Below, piece by piece: positions 1 through 11,379 of a stretch of DNA of 64,000 bases. A program made the position numbers and the translations under genes. The notes below the pieces were generated by a model, which did no database searches, had not been told where the DNA came from, and saw only the letters and a list, made by a program, of their open reading frames with translations. Origin of the DNA: Diploptera punctata (lineage: Eukaryota; Arthropoda; Insecta; Blattodea; Blaberidae). Each line of letters opens with the position of its first letter. Positions within the stretch are counted from its first letter, which is position 1. The stretch is from contig JASPKZ010000420.1 of the NCBI GenBank assembly GCA_030220185.1, positions 248,001 to 312,000 on the forward strand. Reading direction: 5' to 3'.

Positions 1-198
1 ATTGGAAATTAAAATTATTTTTCATTTTTTTAGTTTTATAAAAGCGTGTTCTTTTAGTTTTTTAAAACTATTTTTTTTTATTTTTTAGTTTTAATATTTT
101 AGTTTTAATATTTTACAGAATAAGATAAAAATGTAAATATCTTTAAATTCGATACTATTGTAGTATGAGCTAAAAGTAATACTCTTCTATAAAAAAAA

Positions 199-295
199 CC
201 CTCCCAGCCGGATTTGAACCAGCGACGTATGGATTACTGAAATTATATACCACTAAGAGTTCACTGCTCTACCAACTGAGCTCTTAGAACGATTG
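199..295 (-). pseudogene. tRNA-Tyr-like pseudogene with intron
   Basis: Read on the minus strand this has an A box (GAGCTCAGTTGGTAGAGC), a T arm GCTGG-TTCAAAT-CCGGC and a B box GGTTCAAATCC. The anticodon arm is lengthened by about 18 nt, with TGGTATATAATTTCAG after the anticodon region, as in intron-containing insect tRNA-Tyr genes. The anticodon region reads CTCTTAG instead of the expected CTGTAG, and the acceptor strands pair poorly, so it is not a working tRNA gene. It sits at the outer end of a repeat (300-660) whose inverted partner ends at 1690. Confidence 0.6.
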
Positions 296-299
296 ACTA

Positions 300-660
300 A
301 AAACTCGACAAGTCGGCAACCTATTATACCAGTTTTCATTTTTTTGATTTTCGGATGATTCTGGCCAGGATTTTAGAAACAAAATATGAAATTATTGTAT
401 TGTCACGGGTCCTCTACACGTATACAAAGTTTCAAGTCGATCCAATGTTTCTAAGTGGGTGAAAATCGCGTTGAAAGATTCCGATACATTCATACAAAAA
501 CACTTTTTTTGATTTTCTGATGATTATGGCCAGGATTTTAGAAAATAAATATGAAATTATTGTATTGTCACGGGTCCTCTACAAGTATACAAAGTTTCAA
601 GTCGATCCATTGATTTTAAATGGGTGAAAATCGCGTTGAATGATTCCGTTACATAGATAG
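300..660 (-). repeat. 5' flanking module of the tRNA-Tyr-like repeat, tandemly doubled
   Basis: Two direct copies of a ~165-bp unit (about 339-500 and 506-655), each with the landmarks GGATGATT, GGCCAGGATTTTAGAAA, TTGTCACGGGTCCTCTACA and GTGGGTGAAAATCGCGTT. They lie upstream of the tRNA-like part in its own orientation. A single inverted copy occurs at 1385-1611. A short GATA run closes the module. Confidence 0.7.
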
Positions 661-1384
661 ATAGATAGATACAGGTCAAGCTAATATAAAGCGTGTAAAA
701 AGAGTGCATATTACATGTGCCCCTAAGGCGGAACTAAGAGAGATTTCTGAAGTGTTTGGAAATATCATATTTCTTGCGTTCGTTAAATTTTCATTAAAAT
801 AAAACGAAAGCAAGTACTGTTAACATGCTGCAGGTTCTGCGATCCGTCAAAGTTTAGGTCATTATATAACGTAGTGAAATTCACGTTGTGCATCCCACGT
901 GGGGAATATTGTTGATGATACCCATTGAATATAATTGTGTTAATTATGTTTTAATTGTATGCGCTAATTTTCTTCTCTTTTATATCTAGTAAAATTAGTG
1001 TTCACATTTTGATCAATGGATTAAATATTACTTACTATTTATAGTAAATTTACCTTAAAACGATTTTCTCTATATGGCGGTAAATAATCCTCCTTGATTA
1101 TATGCACATTTTGATAACATTACATTGCATCCATATTTATCAAATATACTCTAGGGTTCATTATCTTAGACGACGCGAAAAAAATAGAAAAAACTCATTC
1201 GTGAATAAATAAATATAAATAAAATTAATTATTAATTATTAAGATAATTATTAAGATAAATACACAATATTAAGTAGTTTTACCACTTAGCTTATTTTTT
1301 AAATATGTACTGTAATTAAAAAGTTTTCCTGGTTTCCTTCTTTTTATTACAATCGCTTTATATATTGCTTGGACCTGAATCTGT
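661..1384. other. unassigned AT-rich spacer between the inverted tRNA-Tyr-like repeats
   Basis: No long open frame, RNA fold or repeat match within the window was recognised. It forms the loop between two inverted arms. Confidence 0.5.
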
Positions 1385-1690
1385 CTATGTAACGGACCTG
1401 TATCTATGTAACGGAATCTTTGAACACGATTTTCACCCACTTAAAACATTGGATCGACTTGAAACTCTGTATACTGTATAGGACACATGACAATACAATA
1501 ATTCCAGAATTGTTTTCTAAAATCCTGAGCAGAATCATCAGAAAATAAAAAAATAAATAAAAACCGGTGTAATAGGTTGCGGACTTATCGACTTTATAGT
1601 CAGTCGTTGTAAGAGCTCAGTTGGTAGAGCGGTGGACTATAGTGATATAAAGATCTCACCATTCAAAACTTCTTCCTGGATGACTTATGC
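1385..1690 (+). pseudogene. second tRNA-Tyr-like repeat, inverted relative to the first
   Basis: The body at 1385-1611 matches one unit of the 300-660 module in reverse complement. The tRNA-like part follows at 1612-1685: GAGCTCAGTTGGTAGAGC, then GGTGGACTATAG and an intron-like stretch. The B box is degraded (CCATTCAAAAC). The tRNA part is at the outer end again, so 199-1690 is a large foldback structure of about 1.5 kb. Confidence 0.6.
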
Positions 1691-3346
1691 CGATACGATG
1701 GCTCCGAAATGTCTGTGATAAGTTGCCAGTAGTAATCAGCAAGCATGTTTGGTCACTGATTTCCTTTGTAATGCCTTTCCATTTCTAAAATGTCTTGATG
1801 GAACCTTTCGCCATGTTCATCTCTGACGTCACTCACGTTCGGTGGAAAAAAATCCAAGTGTGAATGCAGAAAGTGTATCTTAAGGGACATATTTGCATCT
1901 CATTAATTTGTAAACCCCCAACACGTCTTCCACTAAGTCTCTGTAGTTTTCTTCTCTATAGATTCCCAGAAAATTCACGCACACTGACTTGAAGGCAAGC
2001 CAGGCATGTTTTCTCAACCGGAGTGAGAGTCCTCTCGAATACAGCATCATCAAGGAGATTGCATATTTGAGGACCTATAGAAATGCCTTCTTTTAGTTTA
2101 GCTGCACTTAACCTTTGAAATTTCGCTTCACCCTTAAATATTGGAAAGCCCTGCCTGATTTGTCTATTGCCTTCACGAAGTTCTTCATCAACCCCAGTTT
2201 TATATGTAATGGTGGCAAAAATATTTAGTTGCATCTGCATCAACAAGTGGCGGGTTTTTCACACTTTTTTGTCTTACTACTGAAGTTTATCTTGATGGCC
2301 ACTCCCTAATTTCATAATGATTATGCTTATCATGACTATCCCACTCACACAAGAAACAGCAAAATTTAGTGAATCCTGGCTGCATCCCTCTTATCATGCC
2401 TATTACTTTTAGATATGCACAAATTTGCCAACTATGTTTTGCATAATTCAAAGCCTTAAGAATTGGTTTTCATACTGTTGTATGTTTTCTTCATAGTAAT
2501 GGATTTGGCAACTGGCACAGATGGATATCCATTCTTGTAATGCAAAAGAACCACCTTTAAACTCAATTTCGATGAGTCTATGAAGAGATGCTATTCTTGA
2601 GGATTATGTTTTCTTCCCAATTCAACCATTAGCCCATTAATATCACTGCAGTAAACCAACAGTAAACCAACTGTTAATTTTATGTGAAGAGTGAAGACAG
2701 ATTTAATTCCCGTTTTCTGTAAGTGATTTTTGTGCCTGGTTGTAGTAAGTTCCATTCCTGAAGTCGAGATGATAAAATTTCTGCCAATTGTTTATTTAGT
2801 TTCAAGTCTCTTACAGGATCATTTAAGTCAGCTTGTGATATCAAATGTGGTTCTCGAGATACATTGAAGTCAGGATCACATAGGGATGGTCCATCATCAG
2901 TAGAGGAACTAGAGCCAGGAGATGTATTTTCTTCCTCCAAAGTCCATTTTTCAGGAGGTTTTGGAATTGGCAAAGAATCACTATATTTAACGGGTCATAT
3001 GACTTGACTGCAAATTTGGATACTGAATAGAGTGCTTATTTTTTTTTAAGTGAAACCAGATATACTGACCATACAGAAGTAACAGTCAGTGATGTGGTCT
3101 GTAGATTACCTCCACAACATTTGGAATGACAAATGGCTTGTACGAATGCAAACTTCTTAACCACCCTTTGGCAGTTTGTACAGCAAGAATTGGGGGCCCA
3201 ATATTTATCAGTATCTCAAATTTACTATAGTTCCCTAAATATAAATTGTATTCCTTTATAACTAGTGGAGTGATAATTCTGCGCTAAAATTTTGTACTAT
3301 ACTCTCCACATACGTAACAGAATAAATTCTTACAGTGGCGAGACAT
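1690..3346 (-). pseudogene. near full-length transposase pseudogene, CMC-like family, copy 1
   Basis: Pieces in several frames together cover a protein family common in arthropod genomes. The likely start is the ATG at 3346 (MSRHCKNLFCYVCGEY, a C-x2-C motif). Next come a GPPILAVQTAKGWLRS region, a PISQ-like segment (2680-2973, with SQADLNDPVRDLKLNK), a Cys-rich KFCCFLCEWDS motif (about 2313-2367) and the KEGISIGPQI block (1956-2246). The C-terminal part, equivalent to the EKRYQGK region of copy 3, is near 1720-1800. Stops and frameshifts break it many times. I infer a DDE-type transposase of the CACTA/Mirage/Chapaev group because related copies here carry CACTG termini and 3-bp TAA target duplications, and because a C-x2-C motif late in the RNase H fold is typical of that group. 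The function is not proven. Confidence 0.6.
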
Positions 3347-3887
3347 TGCAAAATTATAAAAAACACTAAAACGTAGTATTAAAATATATTATAGTAGATT
3401 GTTTTAATTTAATATCTTTGTAATGATACACAATAATGCATATATCGACACTTCACAATCACAATGATTAACTCGTAATGTAAGACGAATTGCTCTGAAC
3501 GAGCAATTACAAGCCTCTACTTTACGTATATGACAATGACATTCAGGAAATTATGTATACCTGAGTATTCCTGAGGGTTTAACAGCCCCTAAGAGCAATA
3601 TAACCGCGCGAAAGAAAAATAAGGGTGACCAGTTGAGAGACAATAGCGCCTGCGACTTTAACGGAAACGATCACTTCTGCTAAAGTTTGTCGTGGAAATA
3701 CTGATTCCGGTTATTTGATTGGAAAAAAACTAATATTTTCGCCTTCTCCGAGTCCGAAAACATAGTTATTTATATATTTCGAGTCTGCGAGTAATTCTTT
3801 GTTGTGTGTAATTAAGTTATCGACAGTATTCTGATAGAGTTAAAATGCTCTTTACAAACTACACTTTCCATAGAATATGTTCAATAA
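3347..3887. other. spacer, possibly the 5' part of copy 1
   Basis: Lies upstream of the transposase pseudogene start. No CACTG terminus was found. An 81-aa open frame starting at 3845 overlaps the next element and looks fortuitous. Confidence 0.4.
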
Positions 3888-4429
3888 CACTGAGCAACGA
3901 AAAAGAAACTCTTCTTTTTTTTGTCTCAGAAATAAAAATATGTGATACTGATAGTATTTTGGCTCCTGAATTCAAATATCATATCGGTGTTTCTCCATCA
4001 AGCTATGTTTCCGAGAGACAGGCATTTATATTTTCAAACACTTTAATATTTTCTACATTCGTAACTATTAGAACATTCAGACTCACCTAGAAAGTAAGAT
4101 ATGACGATTTTCTGCTATATTTCGTTTGTGGAGCATCTCTCTTGATGGTCCAACAATAATCGGCCAGCATATTAGGATTCCATTTGCCTTGATATATCTT
4201 TTCCATAGTTGAAATCTTCTGATGAAAGTGTTCCCCATTTTATTTTACAATGGACAAATGGACGAAAAAAAGTTTATTAAAAAGTAATTATCGAAATCCA
4301 TTAATTGAAATTGAAATAAAAAACTGTGGGCGATTGAGAAATTCTGAATACATATTTGAAAACACGATAAAAAAACTGCATTACATACAAATTTTGGTAT
4401 TCATGAGACAAAAATCATGTTGACCAGTG
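3888..4429 (-). mobile_element. CACTG-ended DNA transposon, 542-bp internal-deletion derivative (copy 2)
   Basis: Starts CACTGAGCAACG and ends GTTGACCAGTG, flanked by TAA on both sides (3885-3887, 4430-4432). The left end continues, like the 9.9-kb copy, with a T-rich run and AATAAAAATATG. About 150 bp of the transposase C-terminal coding region remains (near 4085-4250, minus strand). It cannot encode a transposase and would depend on another copy. Confidence 0.75.
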
Positions 4430-4475
4430 TAATTGGATAAAGCAATATCCATTGGTCATTTATGAAACGTAAATA

Positions 4476-4775
4476 GATCCCACTACAGGTCTTGAGAGGC
4501 CCTTGTGGTAAAAGAAAGTATATGTTCTCATCTTTTTTAGACAATCGGCATTAGTTTTAGTCGGGTTGTCAGCCCTGCATGACGATCGCATTTATACTCA
4601 GATCAAGAGTCTGGTACAAGAGGCTCAATTGACACCAGGGCCATGTTGTCCCGCCAGAGGATTTAGGCCAGTTTAAAAATCTTGACCCCACCGGGACTCG
4701 AAACTCCTGCCTTTCGGCTGGTAGCATATTGGCTTAACCAAGTTAACGGGCCTGACCGGGACACGACCTATCCTA
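4476..4775 (-). mobile_element. tRNA-derived SINE (family S2), minus-strand copy
   Basis: Matches the better preserved plus-strand copy at 43552-43866. The tRNA-like head is at the right (GGACTCGAAACTCC region, B box in reverse). The body includes the reverse of the CAGGGCTGACAACCCG block and ends at the left with CCCACTACAGG, the complement of the conserved CCTGTAGTGGG tail. Confidence 0.7.
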
Positions 4776-4909
4776 TCAGGAGAAGATGTGCATGCTTTTA
4801 GCTTTATGAGGACAAGGAGGATCCTCCCAGATGCCTCTGAGACATATACAAAAAAAATGAATATGATATGGATGATTATAATAGCTAATAGGTGATCGGA
4901 GACCAATTG

Positions 4910-5839
4910 GGGGTTAAAAGTCCTGATATTTGCTTATATGTGATAAAAAGAAAAATAAACCCCAAAATATCTTCAACCAGGAAACTTGCCTCGATTGTGG
5001 ATAGAATCTATAAAGCAATAACGTAGTAATCAGAGACATCTGTATATGAAATGAAAATAAACAGATTAATAGGTTAAAATGGTCCACTAATTATAAACAG
5101 TAATCACTAAAACACTGGGGTCATGTGTACAAGATTGTAGCCTTGTATCTTGGAAATTATTAATTTTTCCTTTCCCCAGCAAATTCTGACGATTTTTAAG
5201 AGAACCAGTGTGAACTGGCAGAAGCACAGCACTGAAAATTTACATGACGCCACTGATTCTGAATTCAAGTGGATTTTGTGATTGGAATGAAAAGAATTCA
5301 ACTCGTTCATTTTAAATGCTGGTGAAGTGTATAAAAATCAAACTTGGAGTTGATGAGGAGAGCGGACGGCGAGGCGCGGCGCCTAGACTTCTCGAGGCGG
5401 TGTAAGTCAGTCACTCAGTCTGTCAGAAATAGCTCTATGCAGGCATGCAACATAAGCAATACGACACTAGCGTGTGTTGCAACTTGTCTATTTTTCTCTG
5501 CAAGTTCCAGATACTGAAAAGAGCTGGTTTACATTTTTTTTTTTAGAATATGATAAAAATAATACAGAATTTAAATGTCTAAATGTATGACTTATCGATT
5601 CCGTGGGTTCCAAGTTACACTTGCTAAGGCCATCCACTGGTCCCCATCCTCCGTAATTTGAATCCAGTTAATATCACTGATATTAATTTTCCTAAGATCC
5701 AACCGAACATTATCTTTTCACATAAGTCTAATATTTTTATCTCCAATGTTCCCTTATTAAAATTTTGAACGCATTCATATTGTTGCCAATACGAATTATA
5801 TAACAGTACCATTTAAATGTCTCAGACATAATAATCCTG
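4910..5839. other. unassigned, with a short GC-rich block
   Basis: Mostly AT-rich with no recognised gene. A TATAAAA at about 5329 is followed by a CpG-rich block (5350-5405) containing GGACGGCGAGGCGCGGCGCC. Short open frames on the minus strand show no recognisable domain. Confidence 0.4.
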
Positions 5840-6612
5840 GTAATATGTGGTAACACACTATTGAGTAACACTAAGGAATTAGGACTGGAAGTAAATATCA
5901 ATAAAACTAAATATATAGTCACACATTATATAATGGAAATGGACAGCTAATGAAAAATGAGGGAAATTTTGAGGAAGTGGCTGAATTCAAATACCTAGGA
6001 ACAATAATCACAAATAGGAATGAGATGCACAAAGAAATTAAACATAGGCTCAATTCTGGAAATGCTTGCTATTACGCATTGCAGAGACTTTTGATGTCCC
6101 AAGTCCTTTCAAAATTTGTTAAACTGAAAATATATAAAACTATTATTCTACCAGTTATATTATATGGGTGCGAAACATGGACTCTTACTTTAAGGGAGGA
6201 AATGAGATTACGAGTTTTTGAGAATAAAGTTCTTATGAAAATTTTTGGACCAAAGAGAGATGAACAGACAGGTGAATGGAGAAGACTACTTAACAATGAA
6301 CTACATGGTCTTTATAGGAATCCAGATATAATAAGAACAGTTAAGTCTCGTAGACTGCGATGGGCAGGACATGTTGCACGTATGGGGAATGAAAGACTTG
6401 CATGGAAGCTTCTTGTAGGAAAGCCAGAGGGAAAATTCCCAGTTGGTAGACCAAGAATGAGGTGGGAAAATAACATTAACTATGATTTGAGGGAAGTAGA
6501 TTATACAAGGAATGATTGGAAAGCATTAGCTCAGGATAGGGATGTATGGAGAGCTTATGTCCGCGCGACCATGAACCTACGGTTTCGATAGTGCCAGTGA
6601 GTAAGTAAGTAA
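5840..6612 (+). pseudogene. LINE family A, 3' fragment (RT C-terminal region)
   Basis: The open frame at 5950-6591 is the C-terminal part of a non-LTR retrotransposon polyprotein. Landmarks are FKYLGTIITNRNEM, LYGCETWTL, RRLRWAGHVARMG and GRPRMRWENNINYDL. Upstream in-frame traces (NTKELGLEVNINKTKY) begin near 5840, so it is 5'-truncated after the RT palm. It ends with a very short UTR and a TAAG-type tail (GTGAGTAAGTAAGTAA), as in all other family A copies here. The short UTR and simple tail suggest an RTE-like clade. Confidence 0.85.
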
Positions 6613-7149
6613 TATTGTGGTAACAATATAAATTAGAATGTATTTTTTTTATTTTATGAAAATTTCTGAAAACTCAGGTTTCACTGAACGGTATATTGAG
6701 GATATTTAAAGGCATGTACACATGATTATTTCAATACTTTTAAATTCAGTTACATAAACTATGGTAAATATTACAGTCTGTAAACATTTAAGAGAAGGTA
6801 GTGAACTCCTCATTCTTAATCTTCCTCCGTTCTAAACTCTCATACTAACAGATCGAATATTGTACTTAGGTTTTTATTTCAGAATAATTGAAGCTTGTTG
6901 AATTCCTTAATGTGTCTATGAATCACATACAAACAATTGGATAATAATATTATTTGCTCTGATTTTGGCTATTGGTGTCATTTCTGCTCTGTAATAAAAA
7001 AAAGTATGTAGGTCTAATCCTAAAAAAAAATATATACGCAGATAGTTCTTCAATATTGATCTAAGGCAAATCTAAATGCTTTTATTTCTCCTTCAACATT
7101 GTAATTACAAGTAATACGTACTACACAGATTTCAAGAACGGCACTCATT
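6613..7149. other. unassigned AT-rich DNA
   Basis: No coding, RNA or repeat signal was recognised. Confidence 0.5.
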
Positions 7150-7263
7150 TATTTTGACTATTTAACTCATGCCCCAAAGGGAGTCAATGACCAATCACGA
7201 TTCGATGATTTCTGTTTTACAACCAATCACAGTCGTGTTTCACCAAATATTTATCAATATTAA

Positions 7264-7572
7264 CCCATTCGCCTCAAAAGACGAGGTAGACTCGCCGGCA
7301 GTTAAATGGCCGTCAACTCAGAAGACGAGGTACACTTGCTTAACTCTGCTGTTATATATTTTGCAATATTTTGTACATCCCTTGGCAGGGTAATCTTTTG
7401 TTAACATTTATGAATAGTAGAGGAATGTGTTTTGGTCTTCACCCTTACTGTGATCTCAAGTACCGTTATATTTTGTTAGTTTTGATTATCTGAAATAGAT
7501 AATATAATTTACGGTAACTTAAATCCGGTTTCCGAGAAAATGCATTGAGCGTTTAACTCTGAAGCGAATGGG
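7264..7572. mobile_element. piggyBac-like MITE (309 bp) nested in family F
   Basis: Flanked on both sides by TTAA (7260-7263, 7573-7576) with termini CCCATTCGCCTC and GAAGCGAATGGG. TTAA target duplication plus CCC...GGG termini are typical of piggyBac elements. Comparison with F copies lacking the insert puts it at a single TTAA in the host repeat. No transposase remains. A larger copy lies at 33539-34421. Confidence 0.75.
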
Positions 7573-7805
7573 TTAAATTTATCATATTAAAGAAGGCTTG
7601 TCCTTTTTGATATTCTGAACAGGTCTGACTATTATTTTGCAGTGACTGAGCCTGTAAGAAATACGGCTACCAGATTGTATATATAGTGCATAGATGTCAA
7701 CACATAGCGCTTGCAGGAGTTAATATAAAAACATTTGTAGCAATTGATTATACCACCAAAAAATGAAACCACTGTTTGCACTTTCTTAAATGTATTTTTC
7801 CCAGA

Positions 7806-7858
7806 TGAGATCGGAACAGGCCATTGGGCCTAATCCTTCTTGTTGATGATGATGATGA
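7806..7858 (+). mobile_element. minimal LINE 3' end inserted in family F
   Basis: Only about 50 bp: GATCGGAACAGGCC, CCTAATCC, then a TGATGATGATG tail. It matches the short 3' UTR following other LINE open frames here (for example 44233-44260). Other F copies lack it at this point. Confidence 0.6.
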
Positions 7859-8345
7859 AAAATATAATTGTCATATTTGCATCATACGACATCACAAATG
7901 AATTAATATACAGTTTGATGTGTTTCATTTTTTCTCCACTAGAGAGCATTCTTACAATATTGCGTTCCTTTGGCAATAAATAGTATGATCTGGTTGCACT
8001 GATGAACAAAAGAAGCAGATGAAGCGTACCGATCGTTTCTCATTTGTTTTCAAACATCGCTATTTACATTAAATATATAAATATTTTAAAATAACTATAG
8101 TTAAATAATGATTTGTGAGCAAACAGCTTAATTTTATTCGTTAAATAGTCCTAACAAATGTCACTCTTGATTTCCAAATTCTCTAGATAAATTTATCGAT
8201 AATTTTGAAATCACTCGTGACATTACTTATGTTAAATATACAGAGTACGTTTGTATAGGGTCGGGTACATGAAATAAAACATTTGAAAGGTGCGCGGGGG
8301 ACAGGTAAGTCTCTTTTTGCCGATGCGGCATTTGATTTGCCATTA

Positions 8346-9265
8346 ATTTATCATAAGTAATGCCACGAGTGATTTCGAATGTATCTAGAGAATTTGAAAA
8401 TCAAAAGTTTAATTTAAGAGAATTTAACAAATAAAATTAAGCTGTTTACTCAAAAACCATTATTTAAATATAGTTACCAGTACTTTAAAATATTTATATA
8501 TTAAATGTAAACGGCGATGTTTGAAAAACAATCAGAAATGTGAGGTTATGTATATTCACTGCAACTTGATCATATTTATTTATTGCCAAATAGGATCGCA
8601 ATATTGTGAGAATGCACCCTAGTGGAGAAATAATGAAACACATCAAACTGTACACTATATCAAACATTATATTTATTTACTTACTCACTGGCACTATCGA
8701 ACCCGTAGGTTCATGGCCGTGCGGACATAAGTTCTCCATACATCCCTATCCTGAGCTAATGCTTTCCAATAATTCCCTGTATAATCTACTTCCTTCAAAT
8801 CATAGTTAATGTTATTCTCCCACTTCATTCTTGGTCTACCAACTGGGCGTTTTCCCTCTGGCTTTCCTACAAGAAGCTTCCATGCAAGTCTTTCATTCCC
8901 CATACGTGCAACATGTCCTGCCCATTGCAGTCTACTAGACTTAACTGTCCTCATTATATCTGGCTTCCTATATTCAGCATTATAGGTTCTTAATTTATTT
9001 TCTTAGTAAACAACTCAGTTAAATCAAAGAATCTGTTCATTATTTACTATATTCAATGTATTTGTTGGAACAATGCTCTGAGCTCTTCAGAATATAAGAA
9101 AAGAGGAGCTTTCTTTATCACAAAAGCAGGAGCTCATAAAGAGAAATAGATAAATAGCGAGGTGAAACACGACTGTCATTGGTTGTAAAACAACATTCAT
9201 TGAAACGTGATTGGTCATTGACTACCATTTGGGGCATGAGTTAAATTGTCCATGGAAATGACTAT
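8346..9265 (-). repeat. family F, copy 2, inverted relative to copy 1
   Basis: Reads as the reverse complement of copy 1, from CATAAGTAATGCCACGAGTG to CATTTGGGGCATGAGTTAAA. It is cut by a LINE A fragment (8664-8975). Copies 1 and 2 are separated by about 110 bp, forming a large foldback. Confidence 0.65.
8664..8975 (-). pseudogene. LINE family A, short 3' fragment
   Basis: Minus-strand frame 8694-8954 carries RLQWAGHVARMG and GRPRMKWENNINYDL and ends in ...MNLRVR. On the plus strand the tail reads TTACTTACTCACTGGCAC. It is 5'-truncated within the last 90 codons and lies inside family F copy 2. Confidence 0.85.
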
Positions 9266-9639
9266 TTTTTAGATATGTTTTAAAATGTAAAAGAAACAGA
9301 TTAGTCATGGATTTATTTATCTTCAAAGTTTTGACTACAGAAGCAAGTATGTTGTACTATCAAACATTTTTCTAGGCTTTATGGAAAAAGTGGCTTCCAT
9401 AAAGGGATTGCTTCCATCCCGTGAACCCATAATTTTTATTCGGTATTTTTCCACAAAAAATGTGTAATATGCAACTGAAATGTAACAATTTCTCCTTGCT
9501 TAACACCAGGGATGGTAAATAGTATTTTATTTAACGGCGATCTTCAACAAATCTGGACGTGAAAAGACCGAAACATTTTACTGAAAAACCTCTTATTTCA
9601 GTCTTGAGGTTCTTTTCATGCAGTGCATCTATGAATGGA

Positions 9640-9790
9640 CCCAAGATTTACTTCCGTTCTGAACAAAGATGTACTCGGGATTTTTATGATCTCAAAAATC
9701 CATCGATCCCAGGCGGGTTCGGACCCGTGAATCGCGAATACGTAGTAAAGTTTGTTACCGGTATACAAAAGGAATCGAGTAGGCCTAATA
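9640..9790 (-). repeat. possible tRNA-related SINE fragment
   Basis: On the minus strand a B-box-like GGGTCCGAACCC sits about 35 nt after a weak A-box-like stretch. The identification is tentative. Confidence 0.3.
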
Positions 9791-9792
9791 TT

Positions 9793-9844
<52 letters not shown>

Positions 9845-9895
9845 TAATAACAATAATAAAAATAATAATAAATAATAATAATAATAATAATAAAT
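9790..9895. repeat. AAT microsatellite
   Basis: An interrupted AAT/ATA run that gives isoleucine- or tyrosine-only shadow frames. The CACTG element at 9898 is inserted at its right edge. Confidence 0.9.
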
Positions 9896-10096
9896 AACAC
9901 TGGTCGACAGAAATTGAACCTTTTTTTTTCACAAGAATAAAAATATGAGATTTTAGAAGTATTTTTTATCCTGGATTTAAATATAATTTCAGTTTTTTTT
10001 CCTATCAGGCTAGAGTTATCTGTGATATTCATATACATTTTTTTATTTTCATAATTTTTAATAAAATAAATCCAACTCTAACTCATTCTGACTTAC

Positions 10097-10616
10097 CTAG
10101 AATGTGGTAGATAGTGATTTTCGGGCATATTTTGGATCTGGAACATCTCTCTTCTTGGTCCAACAGTAGTCAGCCAGCATATTAGAACTCCATTTTCCTT
10201 GGTACCTCTTTTCCATTGTGGAAATTTGATGATGAAAACGCTTACCGTGTTCATTAGAGACAGCCCCAAGATTTTCCGGAAATAAGTCTAAGTGATAGTC
10301 CAAAAAAGTGCATTTTTAAGGACATGTTGCACCCCATAGCTTTATAACAATGTAGAAGATCAGCCACTATGTCACGATAGTTTTCTGCTTTATGGTTTGC
10401 AAGGAAATTGCAACATACATTTTTGAAAGACTGCCAGGCTGCTTTTTCCAGAGGATTTAACAGCCCTTCAAAATGTTCATCTGCCATTAGTGACCGTATT
10501 TGGGGCCCAATAAAAATTCCTTCTTTCAGTTTAGTATAACCGACTTTGGGTAATTTCCATTTCAAGTACAAGAATGCATCAGAAAATTTATCCGTAGCTT
10601 TGACAAAACTTTTCAT
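10097..10616 (-). pseudogene. transposase C-terminal remnant of the CACTG element (copy 3)
   Basis: Two overlapping frames make one C-terminal region: MKSFVKATDKFSDAF, KLKEGIFIGPQIRSLM, HFEGLLNPLEKAAWQSFKNV, then HLDLFPENLGAVSNEHG and MEKRYQGKWSSNMLADYCW. A frameshift near 10305 separates them. The same blocks occur in copy 1 and in copy 4 at 14 kb. No catalytic assignment can be made from this part alone. Confidence 0.7.
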
Positions 10617-11379
10617 TACTCCTAATTAATATGCAATTGAGGTAAATATATTTTTTCAGGATTCACTAAAGGGATAAGAGATTCACGTTTAGGCCATGAT
10701 TTTGTAACGTAGTGAGACTTCTTATCTCTGCTGTCCCATTCGCACAAAAAACAGCAAAATTTGCATAAGGGGGCTCATACAAACAGCACGAGGTACATAT
10801 GCACACATATAATTACTTTACAATAAATAAAAAACTATAAAACATACAATTATGAAAATTTGCACACAGGTAGTATATACTATTCGCTTTCGTTTGATAT
10901 TAACATTGTTATTATTGAAGCAAAATGTTTGTAATTGCAGGAAAATAAAATTTGCAACAATTTCAGTTTCTTATATATCATATCATACATTATTACTTAA
11001 AAACTAATAAGCTAACTAGTACAAATATTTTTTTTTAAAATAAATATAACACCTAATAAAGCTTGTGAACTATTTATTACGATGTGCCCAGATTTATTGG
11101 TTTAGAGAAAAACATTTGTTATTAATATTTTTTTAATAATTTTTACACTATATATTCCCCATTACCTACCTTTAATATTCAAACTATTGCAATGATTTTA
11201 GTATGCGCCAGATACAGAGTACGCAGATGAGTGTGTGTAAAATTTCATGCAAATTGAACCATTAGTTTTTGAGTTATTGCGTTTTATGTTCTTAAAATTT
11301 TAACTTTCGGGAAAACGAAGTTAAAGTTTACACATGTTTCTACTTACAGTCTGTACTAGAAAGCTCCTGCAGCATATGT

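Larger units (their letters stand above)
7150..8232 (+). repeat. family F non-coding element, copy 1
   Basis: A ~0.75-1 kb repeat present five times in the window. It starts TTGACTATTTAACTCATGCC and ends near CGTGACATTACTTATG. The core is bounded by GACTATTTAAC and its complement GTTAAATAGTC, followed by a ~100-bp terminal segment that is itself an imperfect inverted repeat (GATTTCCAAATT ... AATTTGGAAATC in the better copies). No open frame is conserved between copies. This copy holds a piggyBac-like MITE (7264-7572) and a LINE tail insertion (7806-7858). I infer a non-autonomous DNA element. Confidence 0.65.

Noticed and set aside
9559..10038. Poly-Ile, poly-Tyr and poly-Asn frames here and at 15.8-16.1, 57.9-58.6, 59.8-60.4 and 61.2 kb
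   Set aside because: Translations of AAT/ATT microsatellites, mirrored on both strands.
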